A stretch of DNA of 25,933 nt. It comes from CAZGWJ01 sp964529445. Lineage in GTDB: Bacteria; Oederibacteriota; Muellerivitia; Muellerivitales; Muellerivitaceae. The translations under genes were made by a program, and so were the position numbers. Below the pieces are notes generated by a model that did no database searches, had not been told where the DNA came from, and saw only the letters and a program-made list of their open reading frames with translations. Of this stretch, positions 14,888-22,796 are shown in pieces (position 1 is the first letter of the stretch; each line of letters starts with the position of its first letter). The stretch covers positions 1-25,933 of the forward strand of contig CAZGWJ010000034.1 in the NCBI GenBank assembly GCA_964529445.1, given 5' to 3'.

Positions 14888-14916
14888 AGTTTAATTGCGC
14901 CCGTTCCATAACCCAA
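14888..14916 (-). promoter_or_regulatory. Candidate promoter for the chemotaxis receptor gene
   Basis: On the minus strand TTGGGT (14911-14916) and TAAACT (14888-14893) are 17 bases apart, about 43 bases before the GTG start. It looks like a housekeeping-type promoter rather than a flagellar sigma-28 site. Confidence 0.4.
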
Positions 14917-14997
14917 GGGTTTTCATTCCGACGCGCGCCCTGCCCGATAGCCAAGGAAGTTTCCCGTTGTCTTCACGCCATCCGGCGGCCGAACGGC

Positions 14998-16209
14998 TCA
15001 ATCTCCCAAAAAGGGCGACAACATCCGCAGGCGCTCCACGACCAGCGGAAGCACCTCCACCAACTGACGCGCTTCCGCCTCCGTATTCAAGCGCCCGAAA
15101 CTGATCCTCAATCCCTCCCGCGCCGCCTTCTTGTCCCTCCCCATGGCCGTGAGGGTCCGGGAAGATGCCCCACCTCCCGACGAACAGGCGGGCCCCGCCG
15201 AGACCGCGAAACCCTTCGTGTCCAGGGCGTGGGCCAGATCGTCCCCCTTGAAGCCCGGGATACGGATGTTGACGATGCCGGGCGCCCTCCGGGGAGGCAG
15301 GGGCGAATCGCTCGAACCCCGGTCGAAAAGCATGGCCTGGTTGTTGTCGTAGGGACCGTTCACGACAAGGTCCGGCAGACGCCGCTTCAGACCCTCCACC
15401 AGGACGGTCACGAGTTCCTCGAGACGAGGAACGTCGTCCTTCATCCAGGCGGCGGCGCGCACGGCGGCCTCGGACATGCCTACGATGGCGGGAACGTTCT
15501 CGGTCCCGGCTCTGCGTCCGCGTTCCTGCACACCCCCGTGCAGGAGCGGCACCAGGGGCGCATCCTTCCGTTGATAGAGGAACCCGGCTCCCTTGGGGCC
15601 GTAGAACTTGTGGGCCGATGCGGTCAGGTAGTCGAACCCGTCCTCCACATGGAGCGGCACCTTGCCATAGGCCTGGACGGCATCGGTATGGAAGAGCGCC
15701 CCTTTTTCCCGCGCTGTCTTCGCAATCTCCCGGATGGGCTGAAGGGTGCCCACTTCGTGATTGGCAGCGGTGCAGGAAACCAGGAAGGTCTCGCGACGGA
15801 TCGCGGACGCCACATCGCTCGGGTCCACCCGACCCTCGGCATCCACGGGTACGTAGGTGACCTGGAACCCGTTCTTCGAGAGCCATTCCGCGCTCTCCAG
15901 GACGCAGGAATGCTCGACGGACGACACCACCAGATGGTTCCGCCCGGCTCGCTGGACCCAGGCCACGCCCTTGAGGACCGCATTGGCGCCCTCGGTCCCT
16001 CCGGACGTGAAGATGATCTCGCGGGGATCGGCACCGATCGTCCCCGCTACGTCGTTGCGGGCCTGGTCGAGGGCACTGCGGACGTCACGTCCCCTCGAGT
16101 GGGTACTGGAGGGATTGCCGAAGTCCTCCCTCAAGAACGCCTCCATGACGCGAAACACCTCCGGGTCGAGCGGCGTCGTGGCGGCATGATCGAAATAGAT
16201 GCGTCCCAT
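14998..16209 (-). CDS. Cysteine desulfurase (NifS/IscS family)
   Basis: A 403-residue PLP enzyme that removes sulfur from cysteine to give alanine and an enzyme persulfide, feeding Fe-S cluster assembly or tRNA thiolation. Visible residues: YFDHAATTP (5-13); FTSGGTEGAN (67-76) for phosphate binding; His100 in SVEHS; Asp176 in FHTDAVQA; PLP Lys201 in SAHKFYGPKG; RRAGTENV (232-239); and persulfide Cys342 in GPACSSG. A stretch around 286-310 (NNQAMLF to PPRRAP) looks longer than in typical IscS. The usual NNE motif reads NHE (150-152). No iscU, iscA, iscR or thiI gene is next to it, so its sulfur acceptor cannot be read from context. I leave the symbol blank because IscS and NifS cannot be separated here. 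The ATG has GGGGG upstream. Confidence 0.94.
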   Translation of the reverse strand: MGRIYFDHAATTPLDPEVFRVMEAFLREDFGNPSSTHSRGRDVRSALDQARNDVAGTIGADPREIIFTSGGTEGANAVLKGVAWVQRAGRNHLVVSSVEHSCVLESAEWLSKNGFQVTYVPVDAEGRVDPSDVASAIRRETFLVSCTAANHEVGTLQPIREIAKTAREKGALFHTDAVQAYGKVPLHVEDGFDYLTASAHKFYGPKGAGFLYQRKDAPLVPLLHGGVQERGRRAGTENVPAIVGMSEAAVRAAAWMKDDVPRLEELVTVLVEGLKRRLPDLVVNGPYDNNQAMLFDRGSSDSPLPPRRAPGIVNIRIPGFKGDDLAHALDTKGFAVSAGPACSSGGGASSRTLTAMGRDKKAAREGLRISFGRLNTEAEARQLVEVLPLVVERLRMLSPFLGD

Positions 16210-16292
16210 GAGACCCCCGTTCAGACGTGGAAGGGAATCAGTTTATCACGGCCGAGGCCGTCCAGCCCCGCTACGCGGCACCCGGCCCTCCG

Positions 16293-16877
16293 TCAAGGCG
16301 ACGGCGGAGCTTCCCCGTCCTTCCCGAAGGCGGGACGGGGAACGATGAAAGTATCCACGACCTTGGAGGTCTCCGGCTGAAGGATGACCTCCACGGGAGG
16401 CCCCTCCTGGCACAGTTCGAGGAGGACATCCCGGTCCTTCCCCTGGTTGGCAACGGCCAAGACGGCCTGGCTGGACCCCTCGCGGATGAAGAACCGCTTG
16501 GTCAGGGGATGAGGGGCCATCTCGGCCCAGCTGGGATCGAAGACCTGGAATCCCGCCTTGAGGAAGGCCGGCTTTCCGTCGCGGCGATTCACGACCGTGA
16601 TCAGGTACTTGAGGTACCAACCACCCGGCACGCGAACACGGAAGGTCCGGCATTCATCGACCGCCATCACGAGGCGGATCGAATCGAAGGGATTCAGGAC
16701 GACCGGCGAGGCGGCCGTGCCGGTCGGACCGCGGCGCTGTTCGAGATCGGGAGGACTCTGGATGCCGAGTTTCACCATCACAGCACACCCGGACAAAACC
16801 AAGGATAAATACACAGCCAACGCGAAGCCGCGAAGAACTGCGAAGTTTTTTCCTACTTTTGACATCTTTTTCATCAT
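16293..16877 (-). CDS. Small lipoprotein whose signal peptide overlaps an inverted-repeat arm
   Basis: A 194-residue protein. Basic MMKKMSKVGKN is followed by a hydrophobic stretch and the lipobox LSGC (Cys31). The mature part is predicted beta-rich, with a WYLKYLITVVNRRDGKPAFL segment (87-106), and ends in Pro-rich sequence. I do not recognise the family. Three start codons are possible (16877, 16874, 16865); AAGGG just upstream favours the first two. The codons for residues about 10-26 coincide with the left arm of repeat copy 3, so FAVLRGFALAVYL is repeat-encoded. It lies 62 bases after the SpoIID gene and 83 bases before the cysteine desulfurase gene, all on the minus strand, so it may be the tail of the operon beginning at the HU-like gene. 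Confidence 0.7.
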   Translation of the reverse strand: MMKKMSKVGKNFAVLRGFALAVYLSLVLSGCAVMVKLGIQSPPDLEQRRGPTGTAASPVVLNPFDSIRLVMAVDECRTFRVRVPGGWYLKYLITVVNRRDGKPAFLKAGFQVFDPSWAEMAPHPLTKRFFIREGSSQAVLAVANQGKDRDVLLELCQEGPPVEVILQPETSKVVDTFIVPRPAFGKDGEAPPSP

Positions 16878-16937
16878 GCCCTTAATAGATTCATAACTTC
16901 GAAACTTCGCGGCTTCGCGTTGGCATTGAATTGCGCC
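16801..16937. repeat. Inverted-repeat element, copy 3
   Basis: GCCAACGCGAAGCCGCGAAG at 16816-16835 recurs as a perfect reverse complement at 16905-16924, with 69 bases between. Weaker similarity continues on both sides (the GATAAATACACA and CAATTCAAT ends). The right arm stops at the end of the SpoIID gene (stop at 16939); the left arm lies inside the small lipoprotein gene. The core is nearly the same as in copy 1. Confidence 0.8.
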
Positions 16938-16938
16938 G

Positions 16939-19017
16939 CTAAAGTCTTTTCAGGGAGGCCTTCGGGAAGTAGTGTTCCAGGATCCTCTTCCAGTCCCGAC
17001 CCGCCTTGACCTGGCCCCAGACACCCACCTGACAAAGCCCGACCCCGTGTCCCCATCCCCCCCCGTAGACCAGAACTTCCGCGACCCGTCCTTGCGGGTC
17101 CAATTGCGTCTCCAGATGCACGAGGTTGCTTCGCAGTCCGCCCAGAAGGCCGCGCACGGAATCGCCGCGATACTCCTTCTCGCCCCGGTCCCCGACGAGG
17201 ACCAAGCGCGTGACCCAGCCAGCCTTCGACCGCCGTGTGACGACCACGCGTCTTAAAGGACCGATTTCCGGTGCCTTGGCCTCCAAATCCGCCCCGACCA
17301 CCCCAAACGACCAACGGAAATTCCGGTATCCCCTGAGTTCTGGGGTGTTGCAATAGGCATCCGGAGACTCGAGGATCCACGCCTCAAGTCGCGCCGGTGT
17401 CAGGGGGAATTGCACCCCCTTGTTCGACGAATGCGGATAATCCTTCACACCGACCACGGGGATCTCGTATCCCCATGCTTCCGCGTAATCCTGGGTCCGT
17501 CCCCCGCATTGGGCCGAATACACAACCGAAAGGACGCGCTTTCCCGCCTTCAAGACCATGCCCGCGGTCTCGTTCACGGCCTGGTTCGTTCTTTCCGTCT
17601 CAGCCCCTACCCCGTGATAGGCCGCACAATGCACCTCGTCGCAGACATCGAAACCCTCCGCATTGTGGCGGCCCATCTTGGAAAGCGCATAGGTTCGTGC
17701 CAGCACGGCCTGTACCTTGAGGGCCTCCAAGGGCCAGGAAGAAGGCATCTCGGAAGGAAGGGTCCCGGCCGTATAGGCCTCCAGGTTCACCCAGTTGATG
17801 ACATTGAATCCCTTCCCTGGACGTGGTGAGATCTCGATCCAACCCCGGTAGAAGCGGTCTTCCTCCTTCGCAAAGAAATAACCGGAACCGGAGGATACCG
17901 CGTGGAGAGCCAGGGTCTCCCGGGGGTCCTCCGGAACGATCCACAATCGCGCGTCGAAGGTCGCCAGCGTGCGTCCCTCCCCATCTTGCAATGCCCAGGT
18001 CTCCACGCTCTTGGATGAATTAGCGGCGCTCCGGTAACGGATCTGGTAATCCATCTCTTTTTCCAGCCGGGTCACGAACGTACCCGCCGGAGTCGTCACT
18101 TTCAAAGCCGCGCCGCCCTTGAAACGAAGGTGGCCAAGACCCGTGTCGATACCCACCCGAACAGTCACCGGCGAGATGGACAACGGGGTTTCCTTCGGCA
18201 TCCTGATCTGGACCCACCGCTCCTCGCGTCGTGCGGCCTGGCGCCCGGCGGCCTCCGGAGCCTTCCTTCCCAATCGCCTCGCCTGCGCCTTCAATTCCTC
18301 GTTAGCGGGTTCGATGGCCCTCGCCCGATCCAAACGCGCCAGGGCGGCCTCGTAGTTCTCCTGCCGCTCCAGGAGGCGCGCCATACGCGCGTGGGCCTTC
18401 TTGAAATTCGCGTCCAGGGACAGCACGTGGCCGTAGGCCGCCAGGGCCGCCTCCCGGTCGCCCAACCGCTCGCACACCTCGGCAAACCGCCAATGCCCCA
18501 TCGCGAACGCGGGATGGACCTTGATCAGGCGGTCCAGAAAACCGCGGGCCTCACGTTCCGCGACCTCGGCTTGGGCCGGCTTGCCCCAGCGGGACTGATA
18601 ATCGCGGGTGAGCGCCAATCCCCAGAGGGGGTCGGGATCCTCCGGCGCATCGGCCAGGAGCTGCCGGTAAACGCGTTCCGCTTCATCGAGGGCTCCCGAC
18701 AAGCGCAGGGCATCGGCCAGATGGAGCCGGATGTCCGGATCGGGTCCGGACTTCAAGGCCGTCTCATAGGCCGCGCAGGCACCGGTGAAATCGCCGCGAT
18801 TCTTGCGAAGGGACGCCAGTTCCACCCACCCTTCCGTGAAGGCGGGTTCCTTCCCCAGCCTCTCAAGCAGAATCGATTCGGCCGCGGCATAGTCGCCCCG
18901 CCAGGCGGTCTCGGCCAGCATCCGCTCGAAGGAACGCGCCGACAGGGGAGGAGCACAACTCAGGAGGAGAACAAGAAGGAGACCGTAGTAAGGGCGGGCC
19001 GCCGCAAGGGGAACCAC
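16939..19017 (-). CDS. TPR-SpoIID/LytB domain protein
   Basis: A 692-residue exported protein. The N-terminus is hydrophobic and ends LLLSCAPPLSARS, either a weak lipobox (Cys21) or a signal-peptidase I site. Residues about 35-245 form TPR-like helical pairs (AYETALKSGPDPDIRLHLADAL; AYGHVLSLDANFKKAHARMARLL is another, given here by its ends 195-217). Residues about 400-685 are the SpoIID/LytB domain: AGTLPSEMPSSWPLEALKVQ (417-436) with Glu423 as the likely catalytic acid of the lytic transglycosylase, SAQCGGRTQ (501-509), and GGGWGHGVGLCQVG (652-665). SpoIID acts on peptidoglycan glycan strands stripped of peptides; homologues occur widely in non-sporulating diderms. The start is GTG with no clear ribosome site, 14 bases after the previous stop, so coupling is likely. 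Confidence 0.9.
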   Translation of the reverse strand: MVPLAAARPYYGLLLVLLLSCAPPLSARSFERMLAETAWRGDYAAAESILLERLGKEPAFTEGWVELASLRKNRGDFTGACAAYETALKSGPDPDIRLHLADALRLSGALDEAERVYRQLLADAPEDPDPLWGLALTRDYQSRWGKPAQAEVAEREARGFLDRLIKVHPAFAMGHWRFAEVCERLGDREAALAAYGHVLSLDANFKKAHARMARLLERQENYEAALARLDRARAIEPANEELKAQARRLGRKAPEAAGRQAARREERWVQIRMPKETPLSISPVTVRVGIDTGLGHLRFKGGAALKVTTPAGTFVTRLEKEMDYQIRYRSAANSSKSVETWALQDGEGRTLATFDARLWIVPEDPRETLALHAVSSGSGYFFAKEEDRFYRGWIEISPRPGKGFNVINWVNLEAYTAGTLPSEMPSSWPLEALKVQAVLARTYALSKMGRHNAEGFDVCDEVHCAAYHGVGAETERTNQAVNETAGMVLKAGKRVLSVVYSAQCGGRTQDYAEAWGYEIPVVGVKDYPHSSNKGVQFPLTPARLEAWILESPDAYCNTPELRGYRNFRWSFGVVGADLEAKAPEIGPLRRVVVTRRSKAGWVTRLVLVGDRGEKEYRGDSVRGLLGGLRSNLVHLETQLDPQGRVAEVLVYGGGWGHGVGLCQVGVWGQVKAGRDWKRILEHYFPKASLKRL

Positions 19018-19031
19018 GGGCGATCGACCGG

Positions 19032-19520
19032 CTATTTCTGGATGAGTTCGAGGGCCTGGGGCTTCAACAGGGATTCGTCGCGCGAATACCAGTAACCCGA
19101 ATTGTCGATGACCTCGAGATTCTTGATGAAGCGTTTTCGCAGATGATCCAGGAGCTTGACGAGAGTGATGTGCACGTGGGGATCCTGGGCACGGAGGGTC
19201 GTATGGGTGTGCACCTGGTGCAACAGGCGACGGGGCGAAACAACACCCTCCTCCAGGGAAACGGGCTCATGGTAGATGTGAGCCAAGTGACCTTCCTGGT
19301 CGAAAGTGAGGAGGAAGGGCGTCGCACTCTTCGAAAGGGTAACGCGAAGCCCCTTCAAGGTGAGACGGCCCGGAGAGGGACCCTCCTCGCGGGTGAACAC
19401 ATGGTCCACGCGTTCGTAAGGCCAACCGCTGACGCGTGCGATCTCCTCGAAGTCCTCGATGAGTTCGGGAAGAACCGACGGATCGGTCAATTTACCGAAG
19501 TAATGGATGGTGGTGCTCAT
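19032..19520 (-). CDS. Conserved hypothetical protein
   Basis: A 162-residue soluble protein with no signal peptide or membrane segment. The opening MSTTIHYFGKL and the closing pattern HITLVKLLDHLRKRF (116-130) then NLEVIDNSGYWYSRDE (133-148) recall a conserved family of unknown function, from memory only. The middle is a run of short strands (RLTLKGLRVTLS; TPFLLTFDQEGHLAHIY). Four histidines cluster at 101-117 (HQVHTHTT, HVH), which might bind a metal, but this is a guess. The gene is 23 bases after the HU-like gene and 14 bases before the SpoIID gene, so the three appear to form one transcript. Confidence 0.7.
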   Translation of the reverse strand: MSTTIHYFGKLTDPSVLPELIEDFEEIARVSGWPYERVDHVFTREEGPSPGRLTLKGLRVTLSKSATPFLLTFDQEGHLAHIYHEPVSLEEGVVSPRRLLHQVHTHTTLRAQDPHVHITLVKLLDHLRKRFIKNLEVIDNSGYWYSRDESLLKPQALELIQK

Positions 19521-19543
19521 GTCCCTATCCCCGTCCCTGATAA

Positions 19544-20047
19544 CTAGACGCCCCAGAGGTCGATTTGTTCCCCGTCGACGGGCCCGTTCTTCCTCTTTTG
19601 CGCCTCTTTCACCGGTTCCCGGACGGAAGGGACTTGGCCGCCCCCGTCGTTGTCATGCAGTTTCGTAGCCCCTTCATCCTTCGTGTTCTCGTTCGTGTTA
19701 GAGGCGCAAGACACATTGGCGCCCCGTACCTGCCGGTTCCAAGACGGAACCGGCCTTCGGGGTGGATCCGTCATCCTCACGGGTTGAAGGGTCTTTCCCG
19801 CCTTGAAGGAAACCTTCCTCATGGGCGGGAGTATCACCGTGGCCCCGGTCGACAGGTGTCTTCCCACTTTTCCCGAAACGACGCGGGTCTTGAAGGTGCC
19901 GAAGTTGCGGATCTCGAGGTCCTCACCGCGGGAAAGCCCCTCGGCGATGGCGTCCAGGATGCGGTCGGCCACGACGCGCGACTCGGGACGCGTCAGCCGG
20001 GTCGCTCTCGCGATTTCATCGACGATATCGGTGAGCACGACGGCCAT
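19544..20047 (-). CDS. HU/IHF-family DNA-binding protein with C-terminal tail
   Basis: Residues 1-90 have the HU/IHF fold: helical dimer core (LTDIVDEIARATRL to AEGLSRGEDLEI), the IRNFGTFKTR strand (46-55), the DNA-arm region GKVGRHLSTGATVILPP (59-75) and the closing VSFKAGKTL (79-87). In HU and IHF the arm tip carries GRNPxTG, whose Pro intercalates into bent DNA. Here the motif reads GRHLSTG, so Pro is replaced by Leu65 and Asn by His64; I checked this in the bases. Residues 91-167 are a hydrophilic tail rich in Asn, Lys and Asp ending DLWGV, absent from ordinary HU of about 90 residues. The ATG at 20047 is only eight bases after a TATAAT element and has no ribosome site. It heads a probable three-gene operon. 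Confidence 0.88.
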   Translation of the reverse strand: MAVVLTDIVDEIARATRLTRPESRVVADRILDAIAEGLSRGEDLEIRNFGTFKTRVVSGKVGRHLSTGATVILPPMRKVSFKAGKTLQPVRMTDPPRRPVPSWNRQVRGANVSCASNTNENTKDEGATKLHDNDGGGQVPSVREPVKEAQKRKNGPVDGEQIDLWGV

Positions 20048-20055
20048 GGGAACGG

Positions 20056-20084
20056 ATTATATGGAGGAGGACGGCCGAATTCAA
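20056..20084 (-). promoter_or_regulatory. Strong promoter of the HU-like gene, probably leaderless
   Basis: On the minus strand TTGAAT (20079-20084), a 17-base spacer and a perfect TATAAT (20056-20061). Eight bases separate TATAAT from the ATG, so transcription should start within about three bases of, or exactly at, the start codon. Confidence 0.7.
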
Positions 20085-20091
20085 TGGAACA

Positions 20092-20106
20092 CGGGGAAAA
20101 GCCCCG
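20092..20106 (-). terminator. Weak hairpin between comEC and the HU-like gene
   Basis: CGGGG and CCCCG flank a five-base loop, 53 bases after the comEC stop. No T run follows, so it is at best a weak terminator. Confidence 0.2.
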
Positions 20107-20158
20107 ATTCCGGCAGTTTACACGCTCGAACCCCGGACCCACCGGCACCGGTAACGTT

Positions 20159-22621
20159 TCAGTACGGACCCCGAAGGAAGGAACGAACCCTTGTCGGCCC
20201 CTTCTCATCCACCTCCACCTCCACGCAGCCTGTTTCCCTGAGTTCCAGCACCTTGAGACCGGCGCCGAACCGCTCCTTCAGTTCCGGATGTCCCTTCGAG
20301 TCGCTGACAACCAGCACTTCCGGCATGAACGTTTCCACGGCCCTACCGGGTTCGCCCGACTCCCGTCCGTGATGGGGGGCCATCAGCCATCCGCCAGCAG
20401 GCGGACGCGTCCTCGCGATCTCCTCCCATCCCTCCCTCTCCAGGTCGCCCGGAAGCGTCAACACGAAAACGGGATCCCGTTCCGGACAAGCCATTCGCAC
20501 AACCAGGGAGAGGTTGTTCTCCTTGCCACGGCGGGGCTTGAACCCGGCGGGCGGATGAAGGACTTGCTCGGTGCCCTCCCACAACTCGGGACGGTCGCCG
20601 CGTCTCAGATAATGAAGCGGTATCTTCCTCTCTGAAAGAAGCGCGTTGAATTCGAAGGCCGTCCTCGTCTCGAACCCGGAACCCAGGGGCTGGAAGGCGC
20701 GCCCCACACGGGCCGTCTTCACGAGATCGATCAAGCCCCCCAAGTGGTCCTCGTCCGGATGGGTATTCACGATCGCATCCACGCGACCGATCCCCTCATG
20801 GCGGAGATAGCGGACCAGCGTGTTCCATCGCGCAGGCCCGTCGGTCCCCTTCCCGCCGTCCACCACGACCGTTTTCCCCGAGGGCGATCGCAGGACCGTC
20901 GCATTGCCGTGACCCACCGCCAGAAAGGCGATCCGGAAGGGCTTTGCCGCCCTTGCATCCAGGACCCAGGCCGTTGTGGCGGCGAGAGCGAAGAGTCCCC
21001 ATGCGACGAGGACCTGCTTTCGCCCGACCCGGAACCTCCGGTCCGATGCTTGCCACGCTTCGGAGGGCGCGCCCGGAACATGCCGGGGCCAGAAGAATAG
21101 GAAGGTCGCGAGCAGGATCCCGTGATAGACCACGATCCACGGAAGTGGGGGGGTACCGACCACGATCTCGGCGGCGGGCCACTTGGAAAGCCAGGCCGTG
21201 ATGGCCGCGATGAGCCGAAGGGGGATCTCCACCCCCGCGCCGAGAAGGACGCCCCATGCCGGATGGAGGCAATGAGCGAGCAGGGCCGCGAAGCCCCCAG
21301 CCGTCGCCAAGGCCACCAGGGGCGCGATCAGGACGTTGGCGGGCAGGGCGTAGGTCGTGAACTGGTTGAACTGCGTGATGAGCAGGACCCACACGGCCAT
21401 CTGGGCTCCCGTCGTGGCGGCGAGATCCACCGCGACGACCTGGGGCGTTCTCGCCAGTACCTTCAGGAACCTCGGCGAGAACACCGCCAACCCCATGACC
21501 GCGAGGAACGAAAGCTGGAACGAGAGGTCCGTCAGCCCGAAGGGCGAGACGGCGGTCAGGATCGCGGCCGTCAGGCAGAGGAGTACGCCCGCGTGGGGCC
21601 GGCGTTCCAGGATCATCGCGAGAAGCGCCAGCGACGAGAACAACCCGGCGCGGCACACCGAGGGCGGCGCCCCCGTCATCACCACATAAGCCCCCAGCGC
21701 GACGATGGAGAGGAAGGCCGCGACCTTGCGGGGAGCCCGCATCACGCGGAACCCGAGGAACAGAAGCGCCGCGATGAGGGCCGTGTTCATGCCCGACACG
21801 GCCAATATGTGGGTCGTTCCGGTGAGGTTGAAGGCGTCGAGCATCTCGTTCGACAGCGATGCTCGCTCACCCAGAAGAAGTCCGGAGAGAAGGGCGTTCT
21901 CCGGATAGGGCAGGAAGGAATAGACGGCCTCCTCGATGCGGCGTTTGCAGGAGAAAGAAAAGCGCCCGAACGCGCTTACGCGCGACGAAACCTCGATCCG
22001 TTCCCACTTCCTGGGCGTGACGAACATCACGTGGGAGATGTCGCGGTTGCGCAGATAGCCCGCGTAATCGAACTGGCCTGGATTGAGGGCCACGGGCGGC
22101 GGGGAAAGCGTCCCCCGGACCCGGATGCCGTCGCCGTAGGAAAGGACCGGCGCCCCGCCGTCGCGGGGCAGGATGAAGGAACAACGGACTCGGACGGCCG
22201 GGATGACGCGTCCGTTCATCTCGTCGAGTACGATGACCGCTCGGGCCCGCTCGACGTAGGGCGCATAGACGCCTCCCTCCCGCCCCGTCTCATGCCCACC
22301 CTCGACCCTCTCGAAAAGCACCTCCGGATCCTCCGCGATGTATCCGCGGAAGGTCCCCTCGATGGGCGCGGGAAACAGGGAGCAGCGGTAGTCGAAAGCC
22401 CGTTCGATGCCCAGGGAGCGCATCCCTCCCAGAAATAGGAGCAGGACGGCGGCGAGGTGAAATCGGTACTGCCCCAGGTCGAAGCGAAGGAGGGAGAGGA
22501 GCAAAGGGCCCGCGACGAGAAATGAGCCGAAGAGGAATGCCGGTTCCCAATACCCCGGCAGGGCGAGACCGAGAGCGGCCCCGGAAAGGAACGATAGGCT
22601 CCAGTAGACAAGCGGGATCAT
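20159..22621 (-). CDS. comEC: ComEC/Rec2 DNA-uptake channel protein
   Basis: An 820-residue inner-membrane protein that carries one strand of incoming DNA into the cytoplasm during natural transformation. The order fits full-length ComEC: two or three N-terminal membrane segments and an OB-like region (about 1-215), the Competence domain from about 242 (LLSGLLLGERASLS, then THILAVSGMNTALIAAL at 270-286) through about ten membrane segments to 555, and a C-terminal metallo-beta-lactamase-like domain (about 563-805). That domain has THPDEDHLGG (620-629), GD at 725-726 and APHHG (748-752), so its metal ligands look intact and nuclease activity is plausible. The usual DVGQGD reads AVGHGN (568-573). 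The ATG lies downstream of GAGAGCCAGG, a weak ribosome site. Its partner ComEA-type protein is encoded two genes upstream on the same strand. Confidence 0.95.
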   Translation of the reverse strand: MIPLVYWSLSFLSGAALGLALPGYWEPAFLFGSFLVAGPLLLSLLRFDLGQYRFHLAAVLLLFLGGMRSLGIERAFDYRCSLFPAPIEGTFRGYIAEDPEVLFERVEGGHETGREGGVYAPYVERARAVIVLDEMNGRVIPAVRVRCSFILPRDGGAPVLSYGDGIRVRGTLSPPPVALNPGQFDYAGYLRNRDISHVMFVTPRKWERIEVSSRVSAFGRFSFSCKRRIEEAVYSFLPYPENALLSGLLLGERASLSNEMLDAFNLTGTTHILAVSGMNTALIAALLFLGFRVMRAPRKVAAFLSIVALGAYVVMTGAPPSVCRAGLFSSLALLAMILERRPHAGVLLCLTAAILTAVSPFGLTDLSFQLSFLAVMGLAVFSPRFLKVLARTPQVVAVDLAATTGAQMAVWVLLITQFNQFTTYALPANVLIAPLVALATAGGFAALLAHCLHPAWGVLLGAGVEIPLRLIAAITAWLSKWPAAEIVVGTPPLPWIVVYHGILLATFLFFWPRHVPGAPSEAWQASDRRFRVGRKQVLVAWGLFALAATTAWVLDARAAKPFRIAFLAVGHGNATVLRSPSGKTVVVDGGKGTDGPARWNTLVRYLRHEGIGRVDAIVNTHPDEDHLGGLIDLVKTARVGRAFQPLGSGFETRTAFEFNALLSERKIPLHYLRRGDRPELWEGTEQVLHPPAGFKPRRGKENNLSLVVRMACPERDPVFVLTLPGDLEREGWEEIARTRPPAGGWLMAPHHGRESGEPGRAVETFMPEVLVVSDSKGHPELKERFGAGLKVLELRETGCVEVEVDEKGPTRVRSFLRGPY

Positions 22622-22752
22622 GGCCTGGCTCTCTCGACGTTACGGTCATTCACCGGTGATTCGGCGCAATGCAGGTGCGATCCCGGGACCGGCACCGTTC
22701 AAGGAAGGCAAACGCCGGACCCCGGATCGGCGAATAGCGGGGAATGGACGGA

Positions 22753-22782
22753 AGTATAATCGATCGTGCCCTAATCAGGGCA
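22753..22782 (-). promoter_or_regulatory. Hairpin and candidate -10 element before comEC
   Basis: TGCCCT-AATC-AGGGCA (22767-22782) is a perfect 6-base-stem hairpin 15 bases after the NHL gene stop, without a T run. On the minus strand it is followed by TATACT (22753-22758), the same -10 sequence seen before the two lipoprotein genes. No -35 hexamer at normal spacing is convincing. The remaining bases to the comEC start hold nothing I recognise. Confidence 0.3.
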
Positions 22783-22796
22783 ATAGTAATCTACCG

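Noticed and set aside
11571..16937. Repeat elements as insertion-sequence ends
   Set aside because: The DNA between arms is 37-69 bases and codes for no transposase, and no target duplications were evident.
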